Below, one piece after another: positions 25,593 to 33,896 of a stretch of 64,000 nt of DNA. The position numbers and the translations under genes are program-made. The stretch's first letter is position 1. Every line of letters begins with the position of its first letter. The stretch spans positions 1 through 64,000 of the forward strand of contig NZ_JAMFLY010000002.1 of NCBI RefSeq assembly GCF_023502235.1, read 5' to 3'. The notes under the pieces were generated by a model that was given only the letters and a program-made list of their open reading frames with translations, did no database searches and was not told the origin of the DNA. This DNA comes from Flagellimonas myxillae (GTDB lineage: Bacteria; Bacteroidota; Bacteroidia; Flavobacteriales; Flavobacteriaceae).

Positions 25593-26606
25593 ATGCTCAA
25601 CGTCCAAATAGATACTTTCAGCTATCAAAACCAAGCCATTTTGGAGGGTATCTCGTTCCAGGTGGAAAAGGGGGAACATTTGGCCTTGATGGGTGAGAGC
25701 GGGTCCGGAAAAAGCACGCTTCTAAAAATTGTCTACGGAATCCTTCATGTGGAACAAGGTTCCGTTTTTTGGGGAAAGCAGGAGGCATTGGGTCCCAATT
25801 TCAATTTAGTGCCGGGTGAACCTTATATGAAGTACCTCTCCCAGGATTTTGACCTAATGCCCTACACCACAGTAGAAGAAAATGTGGGGCAGTATCTGTC
25901 CGTTTTTGAACAGGAAACCCATGCCCAGCGCATTCTTGAACTGTTGATGTTGATAGAATTGGAGGATTATGCAAACGTAAAAGTGAAAAATCTAAGCGGC
26001 GGACAGCAACAGCGCGTTGCCCTTGCCCGTGTTTTGGCCCAAGAACCCGAACTGTTGTTATTGGATGAACCCTTTGGGCACATTGACAACTTTAAACGCA
26101 ACTCCCTGCGCCGAAACCTATTTTCTTATTTAAGGGAAAAGGGCATCACGGTTATTACTGCCAGTCATGATCCCAATGATGTGCTTCCCTTTGCGGACAA
26201 CACCTTAATTCTGGAAAACGGGCGAATGCTTTCCCATCAGCGTACAAAAAAGATGTTCCGAAATCCGCCCAACTATTATACCGCCTCCCTTTTTGGTGAA
26301 GTCAATGAAGTCCCTATTAGATTATTGAAGTCCTATGCCGAAATAAACAGATCGGTCCTCGTTTATCCACATGAATTTCAAATGTCCAAGAAGTCTGGAT
26401 TGGAGGTAACGGTCAAAAATTCCTTTTTTAAGGGAAGCCATTACCTTATTGAAAGTGAGGAGGTACAGGAAGGGAACATGCTGTACTTTAATGCCCCAAA
26501 AAAACTCAAACCAGGGGACACAGTTTTCCTTAATGTATCTTTGGAAACCATCAATAACAGATTACAGGTTGAACAAGGAGCAGATAAGAAGGGAACTTCA
26601 ATTTAA
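25593..26606 (+). CDS. ABC transporter ATP-binding protein with long C-terminal extension
   Basis: A 337-residue ATPase. Walker A is GESGSGKST (34-42), the signature LSGGQQQR (134-141) and Walker B LLLLDEP (154-160); the H-loop is in ITASHDPND. Residues 230-337 form a beta-rich extension like the TOBE-type regulatory domains of iron and polyamine importers. No permease or binding protein gene is nearby, so it is an orphan here. Its end overlaps the arfB start by 38 bp. Confidence 0.85.
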   Translation: MLNVQIDTFSYQNQAILEGISFQVEKGEHLALMGESGSGKSTLLKIVYGILHVEQGSVFWGKQEALGPNFNLVPGEPYMKYLSQDFDLMPYTTVEENVGQYLSVFEQETHAQRILELLMLIELEDYANVKVKNLSGGQQQRVALARVLAQEPELLLLDEPFGHIDNFKRNSLRRNLFSYLREKGITVITASHDPNDVLPFADNTLILENGRMLSHQRTKKMFRNPPNYYTASLFGEVNEVPIRLLKSYAEINRSVLVYPHEFQMSKKSGLEVTVKNSFFKGSHYLIESEEVQEGNMLYFNAPKKLKPGDTVFLNVSLETINNRLQVEQGADKKGTSI

Positions 26607-26973
26607 GGCCATACGCAGTAGCGGAGCCGGAGGCCAACATGTAAACAAGGTGTCCTCCAAAGTTGAGCTTGTCTTTTCTATTAAGGATTCCGTTGCGCTT
26701 ACCGAACATGAAAAAGAACGGTTGTTGACCAAATTAGGGTCGAGGTTGACCAAGGAGGGAATGTTGGTTTTGCAATGCGGCGAGAGCAGGAGTCAACACA
26801 AAAACAAGGCCTTGGTTGTAGAACGATTCTTTGCCCTACTGAAGAACGGACTTCACGTTCCTAAAAAAAGAAGACCGACCAAACCGTCAAAATCATCCGT
26901 GGAAAAAAGATTGAAATCCAAAAAATTGGATTCGCGTAAAAAAACAGATCGGCAGAAGCCCAAATGGGATTAA
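26569..26973 (+). CDS. arfB: Alternative ribosome-rescue factor ArfB (peptidyl-tRNA hydrolase)
   Basis: A 134-residue protein from a TTG at 26569, giving MNKEQIRRELQFKAIRSSGA, the family's usual start; no ATG fits. It carries the release-factor catalytic motif GGQ (in SSGAGGQHVNK), which hydrolyses peptidyl-tRNA on stalled ribosomes, and a basic C-terminal tail (KKRRPTKPSKSSVEKRLKSK) that reaches into the empty mRNA channel. It overlaps the end of the ABC ATPase by 38 bp, suggesting translational coupling. Confidence 0.9.
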   Translation: MNKEQIRRELQFKAIRSSGAGGQHVNKVSSKVELVFSIKDSVALTEHEKERLLTKLGSRLTKEGMLVLQCGESRSQHKNKALVVERFFALLKNGLHVPKKRRPTKPSKSSVEKRLKSKKLDSRKKTDRQKPKWD

Positions 26974-27019
26974 GCTGAAAGCTTTTCATTTACTAAACAT
27001 GTACAGGGACTGTCAAATT

Positions 27020-27472
27020 TCACAGCACTTGAAGAATGTCATGTTCCTTTCCCTTGAACAGAAAAGTATCTCCTTGGGATTTGCCCAACAGTAGTTTTGC
27101 TATGGGGGTACCGGCTGAGATACAGTATACGGGGCCAAAACCATCGGTTTTGCCAACTCCCGCAGAAATGGCTATAAAATAACTGGCCGAAGAGGTCTGT
27201 ACCAAGTTTCCCAAACCGACCTTCGACGTTGGAGCATCCAAATTTACCTGCTGCAGAACCTTTTGCATCTTATCAAGCTCCATTTGCTGTTGTCCCAATT
27301 TTTCTTGTTCCAACTGGACCATTGCCCTTCCGGTCTCATGTTTGTCACCAGCACTGCTTTTGGATTCAGAATCCAACGACTCTTGCAAGAGTGCTCTTCT
27401 TTTACTGAGCGTTTCCTTTTTTTGTTGGATGAAACCCCAACAAAATTTGAGCAATAGTTCCTTTGGTTCCAT
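27020..27472 (-). CDS. GreA/GreB-like transcription elongation factor family protein
   Basis: A 150-residue protein: an N-terminal charged helical hairpin (about residues 15-80, SKRRALLQESLDSESKSSAG) and a C-terminal FKBP-like domain of Gre type (VYCISAGTPIAKLLLGKSQGDTF). Related entries are often misnamed 3-oxoacyl-ACP synthase. Whether it binds the RNA polymerase secondary channel is inferred from the fold only. It lies 10 bp downstream of the sensor kinase gene on the same strand, so it may belong to that operon. Confidence 0.7.
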   Translation of the reverse strand: MEPKELLLKFCWGFIQQKKETLSKRRALLQESLDSESKSSAGDKHETGRAMVQLEQEKLGQQQMELDKMQKVLQQVNLDAPTSKVGLGNLVQTSSASYFIAISAGVGKTDGFGPVYCISAGTPIAKLLLGKSQGDTFLFKGKEHDILQVL

Positions 27473-27482
27473 AGGTTATAAC

Positions 27483-28832
27483 TTAGGCAAAAGTCAATCG
27501 AAAAACAGTCTTTTGGTTGGGAACGGAAAGCACCTTCAAACTACCTCCGTGCAGTTGCATCACCCTTTTTGAAAGACTTAATCCTATTCCGGTGCCCTCG
27601 GATTTCGTGGTGAAAAAAGGAACAAATATCTCGTCGATCAAATCCGGGGGTATACCCGGGCCATTATCCACAACTTCAATGAATTTGGTTTTTTCTTCCT
27701 GCCCAGCAATCAATAAAACCTTGCCATCAGTATTGCCCTTGACGGACTGAAGGGCGTTTTTGCACAAATTGATCAAAACTTGGGAGATTTGTTTTTCATC
27801 GATAAACAATTCCAGTTCGCTTGGCTCGCAAATTATTTTGAAACTCCCTGGACTGTCTTCCGTTCTGCTTGCCATCAACACATTGATTTTCTCCAAGAGG
27901 TCCATGGCTCTTACGATGGCCCTATTGGGCTCTGGCACGTTCAACAGACTTCTATAGGACTGGACAAATTCCATAAGATTGCCACCCTGTTCTTTAATGA
28001 CTTCCAAACCTTTCAGCGTATTTTTAATCTGGGTTTGGTCCAAATCTTCCAAGGCTACCATCTGCCCTCCTTTCCTATAGTACTTACTAATGGAATCGGA
28101 GATTGAAGCGATAGGGGTTATGGTATTCATGATCTCGTGCGTGAGCACTCTTATCAAACGCACCCAGGACTCCGTTTCCTTTTCATCCAATTCCTGCCTA
28201 ATATCTTGCACCACAACCAGCAATAAGGACTGACCATCCAAGTTGAGCGGAGTGGATTTAAGGGCCAACTGGTATTGCTCACGCTCATTGCTCAACTGAA
28301 ACAAACGCCTTTCAAAAGGTTTAAAGGCCTTTATGACCTCATAGAGGTTTTCATCAATCTGTGCCAGTTGTTTAATATGATTCAACGGTTTGTAGTTTAG
28401 TAAGTTTTCCAAGGTAGGATTGGAAAAAAGGATATGTCCTTTTTCATTAAAGGTCATGATCCCTATGCTGGCCTGTTTCAAAATTTCTTGATAGTACTGT
28501 TCCCTAATCTGCAATTGCAGATGGACTTCCTGAATTAGACCGTTGACCCTATTCAAGCTTTGGTTGAGTTCCTTAAAAGACTTTATGTTGACCCGTTCCG
28601 GGAATCTAAGTGTAAAATCCTCGTTGCGAATGGCGTCAAAAAAATAGGCAATCTTACGATTTGTCCGATTTACAAACCGAATCAAGGCATAGACCTGTGA
28701 CACTAAAAGAACCAGGGATATTCCAAAGGTAAAATACCATTCCTGTACCACGGACCATGCCATCAACAGGGCAGTCAATGCAATCAGCAGCACGTTGAAG
28801 ATCAATTGAATGTAAAAGTTACGACTGGCCAT
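27483..28832 (-). CDS. Sensor histidine kinase (NtrY/NtrB-like)
   Basis: A 449-residue membrane kinase. Two N-terminal helices (about residues 8-28 and 34-52) leave almost no periplasmic loop, so the signal is probably sensed in or at the membrane or by the PAS-like part (115-210). The phospho-acceptor is H232 in RVLTHEIMNTITP. The ATPase domain shows INLCKNALQS, VVDNGPGIPP, FFTTKSEGTGIGLSLSK. It overlaps the response regulator stop by one base (TAATG), so the pair is translationally coupled. It probably phosphorylates the sigma-54 activator encoded upstream. Confidence 0.92.
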   Translation of the reverse strand: MASRNFYIQLIFNVLLIALTALLMAWSVVQEWYFTFGISLVLLVSQVYALIRFVNRTNRKIAYFFDAIRNEDFTLRFPERVNIKSFKELNQSLNRVNGLIQEVHLQLQIREQYYQEILKQASIGIMTFNEKGHILFSNPTLENLLNYKPLNHIKQLAQIDENLYEVIKAFKPFERRLFQLSNEREQYQLALKSTPLNLDGQSLLLVVVQDIRQELDEKETESWVRLIRVLTHEIMNTITPIASISDSISKYYRKGGQMVALEDLDQTQIKNTLKGLEVIKEQGGNLMEFVQSYRSLLNVPEPNRAIVRAMDLLEKINVLMASRTEDSPGSFKIICEPSELELFIDEKQISQVLINLCKNALQSVKGNTDGKVLLIAGQEEKTKFIEVVDNGPGIPPDLIDEIFVPFFTTKSEGTGIGLSLSKRVMQLHGGSLKVLSVPNQKTVFRLTFA

Positions 28833-30196
28833 TATTTGTTCTTTTTCTTGATTTTGTTGTACAACGTCTGCCGGGAAACTCCCAATTGTTCTGCTGCTGC
28901 GCTATAATTACCGTCATGCTGCTCCAAGGCCTTTGCGATCATTTGTTGCTCCATCTCATCCAAAGTTGCCGGGCTATTCTCAAAGGATTGGGAAGTTTTG
29001 GAGTGGAGCAAAAAGTCTGTGGGTTTCAGGACGTTTCCTTCGGACAGAATTACGGCCCGTTCCATGGTGTGCTGCAATTCCCTCACATTTCCGGGCCAAG
29101 GATAATCCATCAATTTCTCTTGCGCCAAATTGTTCATTCGGAGTCCTGGCTTATCATATTTTGATGCAAATTTTTTGAGAAAGAAATCCGCTAGTACCAA
29201 AATATCGCCTTCGCGTTCCCGAAGGGGTGGAACCTCTATGTTAATGGTATTTATACGATAGAGCAAATCTTCCCGAAACAGACCTTCTTCCACCATTTGC
29301 TCCAGATTACAATTGGTTGCGCTAATCAACCGAATATCCACGGCAATGGTTCGGTTACTTCCCAATCGAACCACAGACTTATTCTGGATGGCAGACAATA
29401 GCTTAGCCTGCATTTGGAGGGAAAGGTTTCCCATTTCATCAAGAAAAAGAGTGCCCTTATGGGCAGCTTCAAATTTACCGGCCCGATCCTCCTTGGCATC
29501 GGTGAAGGAGCCTTTGGTATGGCCAAAGAGTTCGCTTTCGAACAAATTTTCTGCAATGGAACCCATATCCACTCCAATAAAAAGTTCATTTTTTCTGACT
29601 GAAAGTCTATGCAACTCTCTAGCTATTAGTTCTTTTCCGGTACCATTTTCCCCTGTAATCAGCACATTTACATCGGTCTTGGCCACTTTGCGAACCAAAT
29701 TCAAAACTTCGTTCAAGGCCTTCGAATTGCCAATTATAAAATTCTTGTCCTCGTTGATAACCTGCTTAAGCTTGTTCTCTTTTTGTTTAAGTTGATGGAT
29801 TTCCAATTTGGACTTTCGCAATTCGTAGGCAGACTTTACCGTAGTCAACAAGCGTTCATTGTTCCAAGGTTTCAATACAAAGTCGGAGGCTCCTTGCTTT
29901 AATGCTTTAACAGCAAGATCAACCGCGCCATAGGCGGTCATCATGATCACGGAAGTGTCTGGGGATTTCTTTTTTATTTCATTGAGCCAGTACAGCCCTT
30001 CATTTCCGGTGTTTACCCCAGCGGAAAAATTCATGTCCAAAAGAACAATGTCTAGCTGTTCCATATTGGGATAGGACGAAATTTGATTGGGATTAAAAAG
30101 CGTCTCCACACTCTTATATTCAAACTGTAAGAGTATCTCCAGTGCGCTCAATACACTTTTGTTATCGTCAATCACTAAGATTTTGGCATCTACCAT
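28832..30196 (-). CDS. Sigma-54-dependent response regulator (NtrC family)
   Basis: A 454-residue activator. Receiver: VIDD (8-11), phospho-Asp D54 in LLDMNF, K109 in VLKPW. AAA+ domain (about 152-380): Walker A GENGTGKE (182-189), Walker B GTLFLDEMGN (248-257), and a sigma-54 loop written GSFTDA (229-234) where the consensus is GAFTGA; the Phe-Thr contact pair is kept. A Fis-type helix-turn-helix ends the protein (AAEQLGVSRQTLYNKIKK). It is divergent from the export locus that has a sigma-54 promoter, which makes that locus its most likely target. Confidence 0.93.
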   Translation of the reverse strand: MVDAKILVIDDNKSVLSALEILLQFEYKSVETLFNPNQISSYPNMEQLDIVLLDMNFSAGVNTGNEGLYWLNEIKKKSPDTSVIMMTAYGAVDLAVKALKQGASDFVLKPWNNERLLTTVKSAYELRKSKLEIHQLKQKENKLKQVINEDKNFIIGNSKALNEVLNLVRKVAKTDVNVLITGENGTGKELIARELHRLSVRKNELFIGVDMGSIAENLFESELFGHTKGSFTDAKEDRAGKFEAAHKGTLFLDEMGNLSLQMQAKLLSAIQNKSVVRLGSNRTIAVDIRLISATNCNLEQMVEEGLFREDLLYRINTINIEVPPLREREGDILVLADFFLKKFASKYDKPGLRMNNLAQEKLMDYPWPGNVRELQHTMERAVILSEGNVLKPTDFLLHSKTSQSFENSPATLDEMEQQMIAKALEQHDGNYSAAAEQLGVSRQTLYNKIKKKNK

Positions 30197-30254
30197 GAGT
30201 TGGATTTATGGCTTTGGTACTAAACTACAATTTGACAACGGGAAATTCCAATGA

Positions 30255-30295
30255 GTGTAAAATATTTGGACAAATTTTGTACAAAAATTTTACAC
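30255..30295 (+). promoter_or_regulatory. 41-bp near-perfect palindrome, predicted activator binding site (enhancer)
   Basis: The left arm GTGTAAAATATTTGGACAAA and right arm TTTGTACAAAAATTTTACAC (after one central T at 30275) match as inverted copies at 18 of 20 positions. The centre lies about 109 bp before the start predicted from the sigma-54 promoter, the usual distance for NtrC-type enhancer sites. It is the only long palindrome in this intergenic region. Confidence 0.7.
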
Positions 30296-30357
30296 CTTTA
30301 TATAAATCAATAATTAAAAAATTGTCTATACCGTTGATTTTCAAATCATTGCTGTTT

Positions 30358-30373
30358 TGGCACAAGAATAGCA
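30358..30373 (+). promoter_or_regulatory. Sigma-54 promoter of the tolC-type export operon
   Basis: TGGCACAAGAATAGCA matches the -24/-12 consensus TGGCAC-N5-TTGCA except for one base in the -12 box. The GG and GC pairs have the required spacing. The predicted start is near 30384, leaving a leader of about 15 nt before the ATG at 30399. Confidence 0.75.
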
Positions 30374-30398
30374 ACCATTTTGGCACAGTATATTAAAA

Positions 30399-31742
30399 AT
30401 GACCATAAAATTCCATATTATCCTTCTTTTTCTTCTGGTTTCAGCAACCGGTCTTAGCCAAAATGTTTGGTCTTTGGACGAATGTGTTTCCTATGCCATA
30501 GAGCATAACCTTCAAGTACGGAACACATCCTATACAGAAAGTTCCAGTCGCGAGAGCTATCGTCAATCCGTTAGGGACCTTTTGCCAAACGTCAATGGTT
30601 TTGCCGACTATAGAATCCAATTTGGTAGATCGGAAGATCCAAACACCAACGACTTTGTAAATACAGAGTTTTTTAGAAACAATTATGCCCTCAATGCCAA
30701 CTTGGATGTGTTCCGTGGTTTTCAAAAATTGAATGCCATCAAAGCCAGCAAGTTTATTTACAAGGCAGCCCAGGAAGATGTCCAACAACAAAAATTTCTT
30801 TTGGCATTCAGGGTCATGCGGGCCTATTACGACATAAAGTTCTTCGAAGGGTTGGTGGCCAATTCGTTGGAACAACAGGAGATTTCCCAATCGAACTACG
30901 ATTTGGTCAACAAACAAGTGGATCTCGGCCTAATGGCCGGGGCCGACCTGTACGAAGCAGAATCCAATTTGTTGGGCGATAAGTTGTTGGTAACTCAAAA
31001 TCAAAACTTGTTGGCCAATGCCAAACTCGTTTTAATTCAGGAAATGAACTATGCCGAAACAGAAGAAATAGTGTTGGAGCCTACCATTGACCCCCTGATT
31101 GAAAACGCTTTGACCGAGGAGGTTTTGGTGGATTCCCTATATACCTCTGCCAGAGGTTTTGTTCCCCTGGTAAAATCACAGGAATTTAGAATGCAGGCGG
31201 CCAAAAAGCAATTGCAATCCACCCGTGGGTTTCTGTTTCCCTCCCTTTCCTTGTTGGCGGGATACGGAACCAGTTATTTTGAAACCAATGTGGACAACGA
31301 TGGTAACCTTATTCCTTTTAGAACGCAGATCAAGGACAACACTTCAAAATTTGTCGGGGCTGAACTTAGTATTCCGATAAGTAATGGTTGGTCCAACCGA
31401 TCTCGGGTAAAGCAACAGAAGATTGCCTACCTACAAGCCAAGAACAATTTGAAAATACAAGAGCAGGAGCTGTTTCAGCTCATTCAACAATTGGTTCAAA
31501 CGCACAATGCCCTATTGGCGGAGTTTGAACAAAGCAATAAACGGGTACAGGCACAAGAATTGGCCTTTGCCATTGCACAAAAACGCTATGAAAAAGGATT
31601 GATCAATGCGCTAGACCTTTTTCAGGCGAAGAATTTATTCGGTGTGGCGCAAAATGAAAACCTACAGGTAGGCCTTCGGTTAAAAGTGAACAAAAGCACG
31701 ATTGACTTTTACAACGGCCTTCCCATATTTAACATCAATTAA
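30399..31742 (+). CDS. TolC family outer membrane efflux protein
   Basis: A 447-residue protein with a signal peptide ending TGLSQ. TolC-type repeats: SLDECVSYAIEHNLQVR at the start of the first half and SKFVGAELSIPISNGWSNRS and QKRYEKGLINALDLFQAKN in the second, with long heptad-rich helices between. It forms the trimeric outer membrane tunnel of tripartite export systems. It is the first gene of the operon with adaptor, ATPase and permeases, behind a sigma-54 promoter. Confidence 0.92.
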   Translation: MTIKFHIILLFLLVSATGLSQNVWSLDECVSYAIEHNLQVRNTSYTESSSRESYRQSVRDLLPNVNGFADYRIQFGRSEDPNTNDFVNTEFFRNNYALNANLDVFRGFQKLNAIKASKFIYKAAQEDVQQQKFLLAFRVMRAYYDIKFFEGLVANSLEQQEISQSNYDLVNKQVDLGLMAGADLYEAESNLLGDKLLVTQNQNLLANAKLVLIQEMNYAETEEIVLEPTIDPLIENALTEEVLVDSLYTSARGFVPLVKSQEFRMQAAKKQLQSTRGFLFPSLSLLAGYGTSYFETNVDNDGNLIPFRTQIKDNTSKFVGAELSIPISNGWSNRSRVKQQKIAYLQAKNNLKIQEQELFQLIQQLVQTHNALLAEFEQSNKRVQAQELAFAIAQKRYEKGLINALDLFQAKNLFGVAQNENLQVGLRLKVNKSTIDFYNGLPIFNIN

Positions 31743-31750
31743 AAAGGAAC

Positions 31751-33001
31751 ATGGATATACAACTTGAAAAAAAGAAAGGACTTCGACCAAAACACTATGG
31801 CTACATTGGCATAGGTCTCTTGCTCTTATTTGTTTTGTGGAAGTTGGTTTTCTCCAATTCCGTTTCCACATATCGAACAGAAAAGGAACGGCTCACCATA
31901 GCCCAAGTGAACGAAGGCAAATTTGACGATTATATTACCATTAATGGCAACGTAGCTCCCATCGCTACCATATATATGGATGCCTACGAAGGCGGGAGGG
32001 TTTCCGAAAAGCTGATTGAGGAAGGAACGATGGTGAAAAAGGGGGACATTATCCTAAAACTGGAGAACACCAACCTTTACGAGCAGATTCTTTCCAGCGA
32101 AAGCAATATGGCGTTAAAGGAAAATAACCTGCGCCAGACACGCCTTGATTTCGATTCACGCCAGTATGATGGCCGCAGAGCTTTAGCTACGGCGTCCAAT
32201 GAGCTGCAGCGGCTAAAACGGAACTACGAACAGAACGAAGCGCTCTATCAAGATGAACTCATTTCCAGGGAGGTATATCTTACCTCCAAAGAAAATTATG
32301 AGCTTTCTCAAAAACAATACGAAATCGTGAAGATCCAAACGGAAAATGATGATAAAATGCGAACGACTTCCTTAACCGGCTTGGACGCAGATCTTACTCG
32401 AATGAAAAAAACCCTTTCCATGGTATACGAGCGATTGGATCACCTTAATGTGAGGGCGCCTGCAGATGGCCAACTCGGATTCTTGGATGCCGAAATTGGA
32501 CAGAACATTTCCCAAGGGCAGCGTATAGGGCAAGTGAATGTACTCACAGACTTTAAAATTGAAGCCGAAATAGACGAACATTATATCGACCGGGTAAAAC
32601 GCGAATTGTCCGCCTCCTTGGAACGAAACGGAAAGGAATTCGGGTTGCGGTTACGAAAGGTTTATCCGGAAGTACGCAATGGCCGGTTCAATGTAGATCT
32701 TGTTTTCACCGGGGAAAAACCGGAAACCATCCGAGCGGGGCAGAGTTATAATATCCGATTACAGTTAGGGGCCTCCAGCGATGCCCTGTTACTCCCAAAA
32801 GGAGGCTTTTTCCAAAGTACCGGTGGACAATGGGTGTTTGTGGTAAACAACAATGGCGATGAAGCCTTGAAGCGCGATATAAGAATAGGAAAACAAAATT
32901 CAAGATATTTTGAGGTGTTGGATGGGCTTCAACCGGGGGACCAGGTTATTACGAGCAACTATGACAGTTTTGGAACCGCGGAAAGAATAGTCCTAAAATA
33001 G
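31751..33001 (+). CDS. HlyD/MacA family periplasmic adaptor
   Basis: A 416-residue adaptor with one N-terminal membrane anchor (about residues 17-34). A biotinyl-lipoyl-like half-motif (AYEGGRVSEKLIEEGTMVKK, then GDIILKLENTN) is followed by a long coiled-coil hairpin (about 110-225), the second half-motif (VRAPADGQLGFLDAEIGQNI), a beta-barrel part and a membrane-proximal end (LDGLQPGDQVITSNYD). It bridges the permease and the TolC-type tunnel. It starts 8 bp after the tolC-type gene. Confidence 0.92.
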   Translation: MDIQLEKKKGLRPKHYGYIGIGLLLLFVLWKLVFSNSVSTYRTEKERLTIAQVNEGKFDDYITINGNVAPIATIYMDAYEGGRVSEKLIEEGTMVKKGDIILKLENTNLYEQILSSESNMALKENNLRQTRLDFDSRQYDGRRALATASNELQRLKRNYEQNEALYQDELISREVYLTSKENYELSQKQYEIVKIQTENDDKMRTTSLTGLDADLTRMKKTLSMVYERLDHLNVRAPADGQLGFLDAEIGQNISQGQRIGQVNVLTDFKIEAEIDEHYIDRVKRELSASLERNGKEFGLRLRKVYPEVRNGRFNVDLVFTGEKPETIRAGQSYNIRLQLGASSDALLLPKGGFFQSTGGQWVFVVNNNGDEALKRDIRIGKQNSRYFEVLDGLQPGDQVITSNYDSFGTAERIVLK

Positions 33002-33106
33002 ATTCCTTCCGCTAAGGTGAGGAGCAAAAAAGAAAACAATAAAGTGTCACATCATATACAGCACAGATGTCTTTAAACAAATGGAAAAACAGATAACAAT
33101 CAAAAA

Positions 33107-33802
33107 ATGATACAGATAGAGAACCTTAAAAAAAGTTTTAGAACCGAAGAAGTGGAAACCTTGGCTCTTAATGGCGTGAATCTCAACGTAGCTGAGGGGG
33201 AATTTGTTGCCATCATGGGGCCTTCCGGATGTGGAAAATCAACCCTGCTAAATATCATTGGCATGTTGGATAATCCCTCCGAGGGCAACTATCAATTTGC
33301 CGGCCATCAAGTGGGAGGGTTACGGGAAAGTCAACGCACCCAGTTGCGCAAAGGCAACTTAGGTTTTGTCTTCCAGAGTTTTAATCTGATCGACGAGCTA
33401 ACCGTTTATGAAAATGTGGAGCTTCCCCTTATCTATTTAAAAATGAGTAAGGCTGAGCGCAGACAAAAAGTAAAAGCGGTACTGGAGCGCATGAAAATTG
33501 CACATAGGGAAAAGCATTTTCCGCAGCAATTGTCCGGAGGGCAGCAACAAAGGGTGGCCATAGCCCGTGCCGTGGTCACAAATCCCAAATTGATCTTGGC
33601 GGATGAGCCAACAGGTAATCTTGATTCCAAAAACGGGATTGAGGTTATGAGCCTACTTACTGAACTGAACCAAGAGGGAACCACCATTGTGATGGTAACC
33701 CACTCGGACCGCGATTCGCACTACGCCCACAGGATCATCAACCTGTTCGACGGGCAAATTGTCACCCAAAGTCAAAATAAACCTATGGGTGCCATGGCAT
33801 AG
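33107..33802 (+). CDS. ABC transporter ATP-binding protein (LolD/MacB-type), ATPase 1
   Basis: A 231-residue stand-alone ATPase. Walker A is GPSGCGKST (38-46), the Q-loop in FVFQSFNL, the signature LSGGQQQRVAIARA (142-155), Walker B LILADEP (162-168), D-loop NLDS and H199. All catalytic positions are canonical. This subfamily powers mechanotransmission-type FtsX/MacB permeases rather than substrate channels. It directly precedes the seven permease genes and is probably their common motor. Confidence 0.93.
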   Translation: MIQIENLKKSFRTEEVETLALNGVNLNVAEGEFVAIMGPSGCGKSTLLNIIGMLDNPSEGNYQFAGHQVGGLRESQRTQLRKGNLGFVFQSFNLIDELTVYENVELPLIYLKMSKAERRQKVKAVLERMKIAHREKHFPQQLSGGQQQRVAIARAVVTNPKLILADEPTGNLDSKNGIEVMSLLTELNQEGTTIVMVTHSDRDSHYAHRIINLFDGQIVTQSQNKPMGAMA

Positions 33803-33826
33803 CGAAAGGAGTTTATTCATCAATCT

Positions 33827-33847
33827 ATGCTGAACTTGATTCAGTAT
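33827..33847. repeat. Short palindromic repeat (CTGAA-CTTGA-TTCAG)
   Basis: A hairpin in the 94-bp gap between ATPase 1 and the first permease gene, of the type seen in the repeat units at 14.6 kb (a stem around a CTTG-like loop). Related fragments occur in the gaps at 43.6 and 46.0 kb. Confidence 0.55.
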
Positions 33848-33896
33848 CAAAACTTGCCCCGAGCGTAAGCCCAGGGAAAATCAAAAAACGAGAACT

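Noticed and set aside
29313-29795. A 160-residue open frame opposite the sigma-54 activator
   Set aside because: It is antisense to the conserved AAA+ domain and its translation has no family features.
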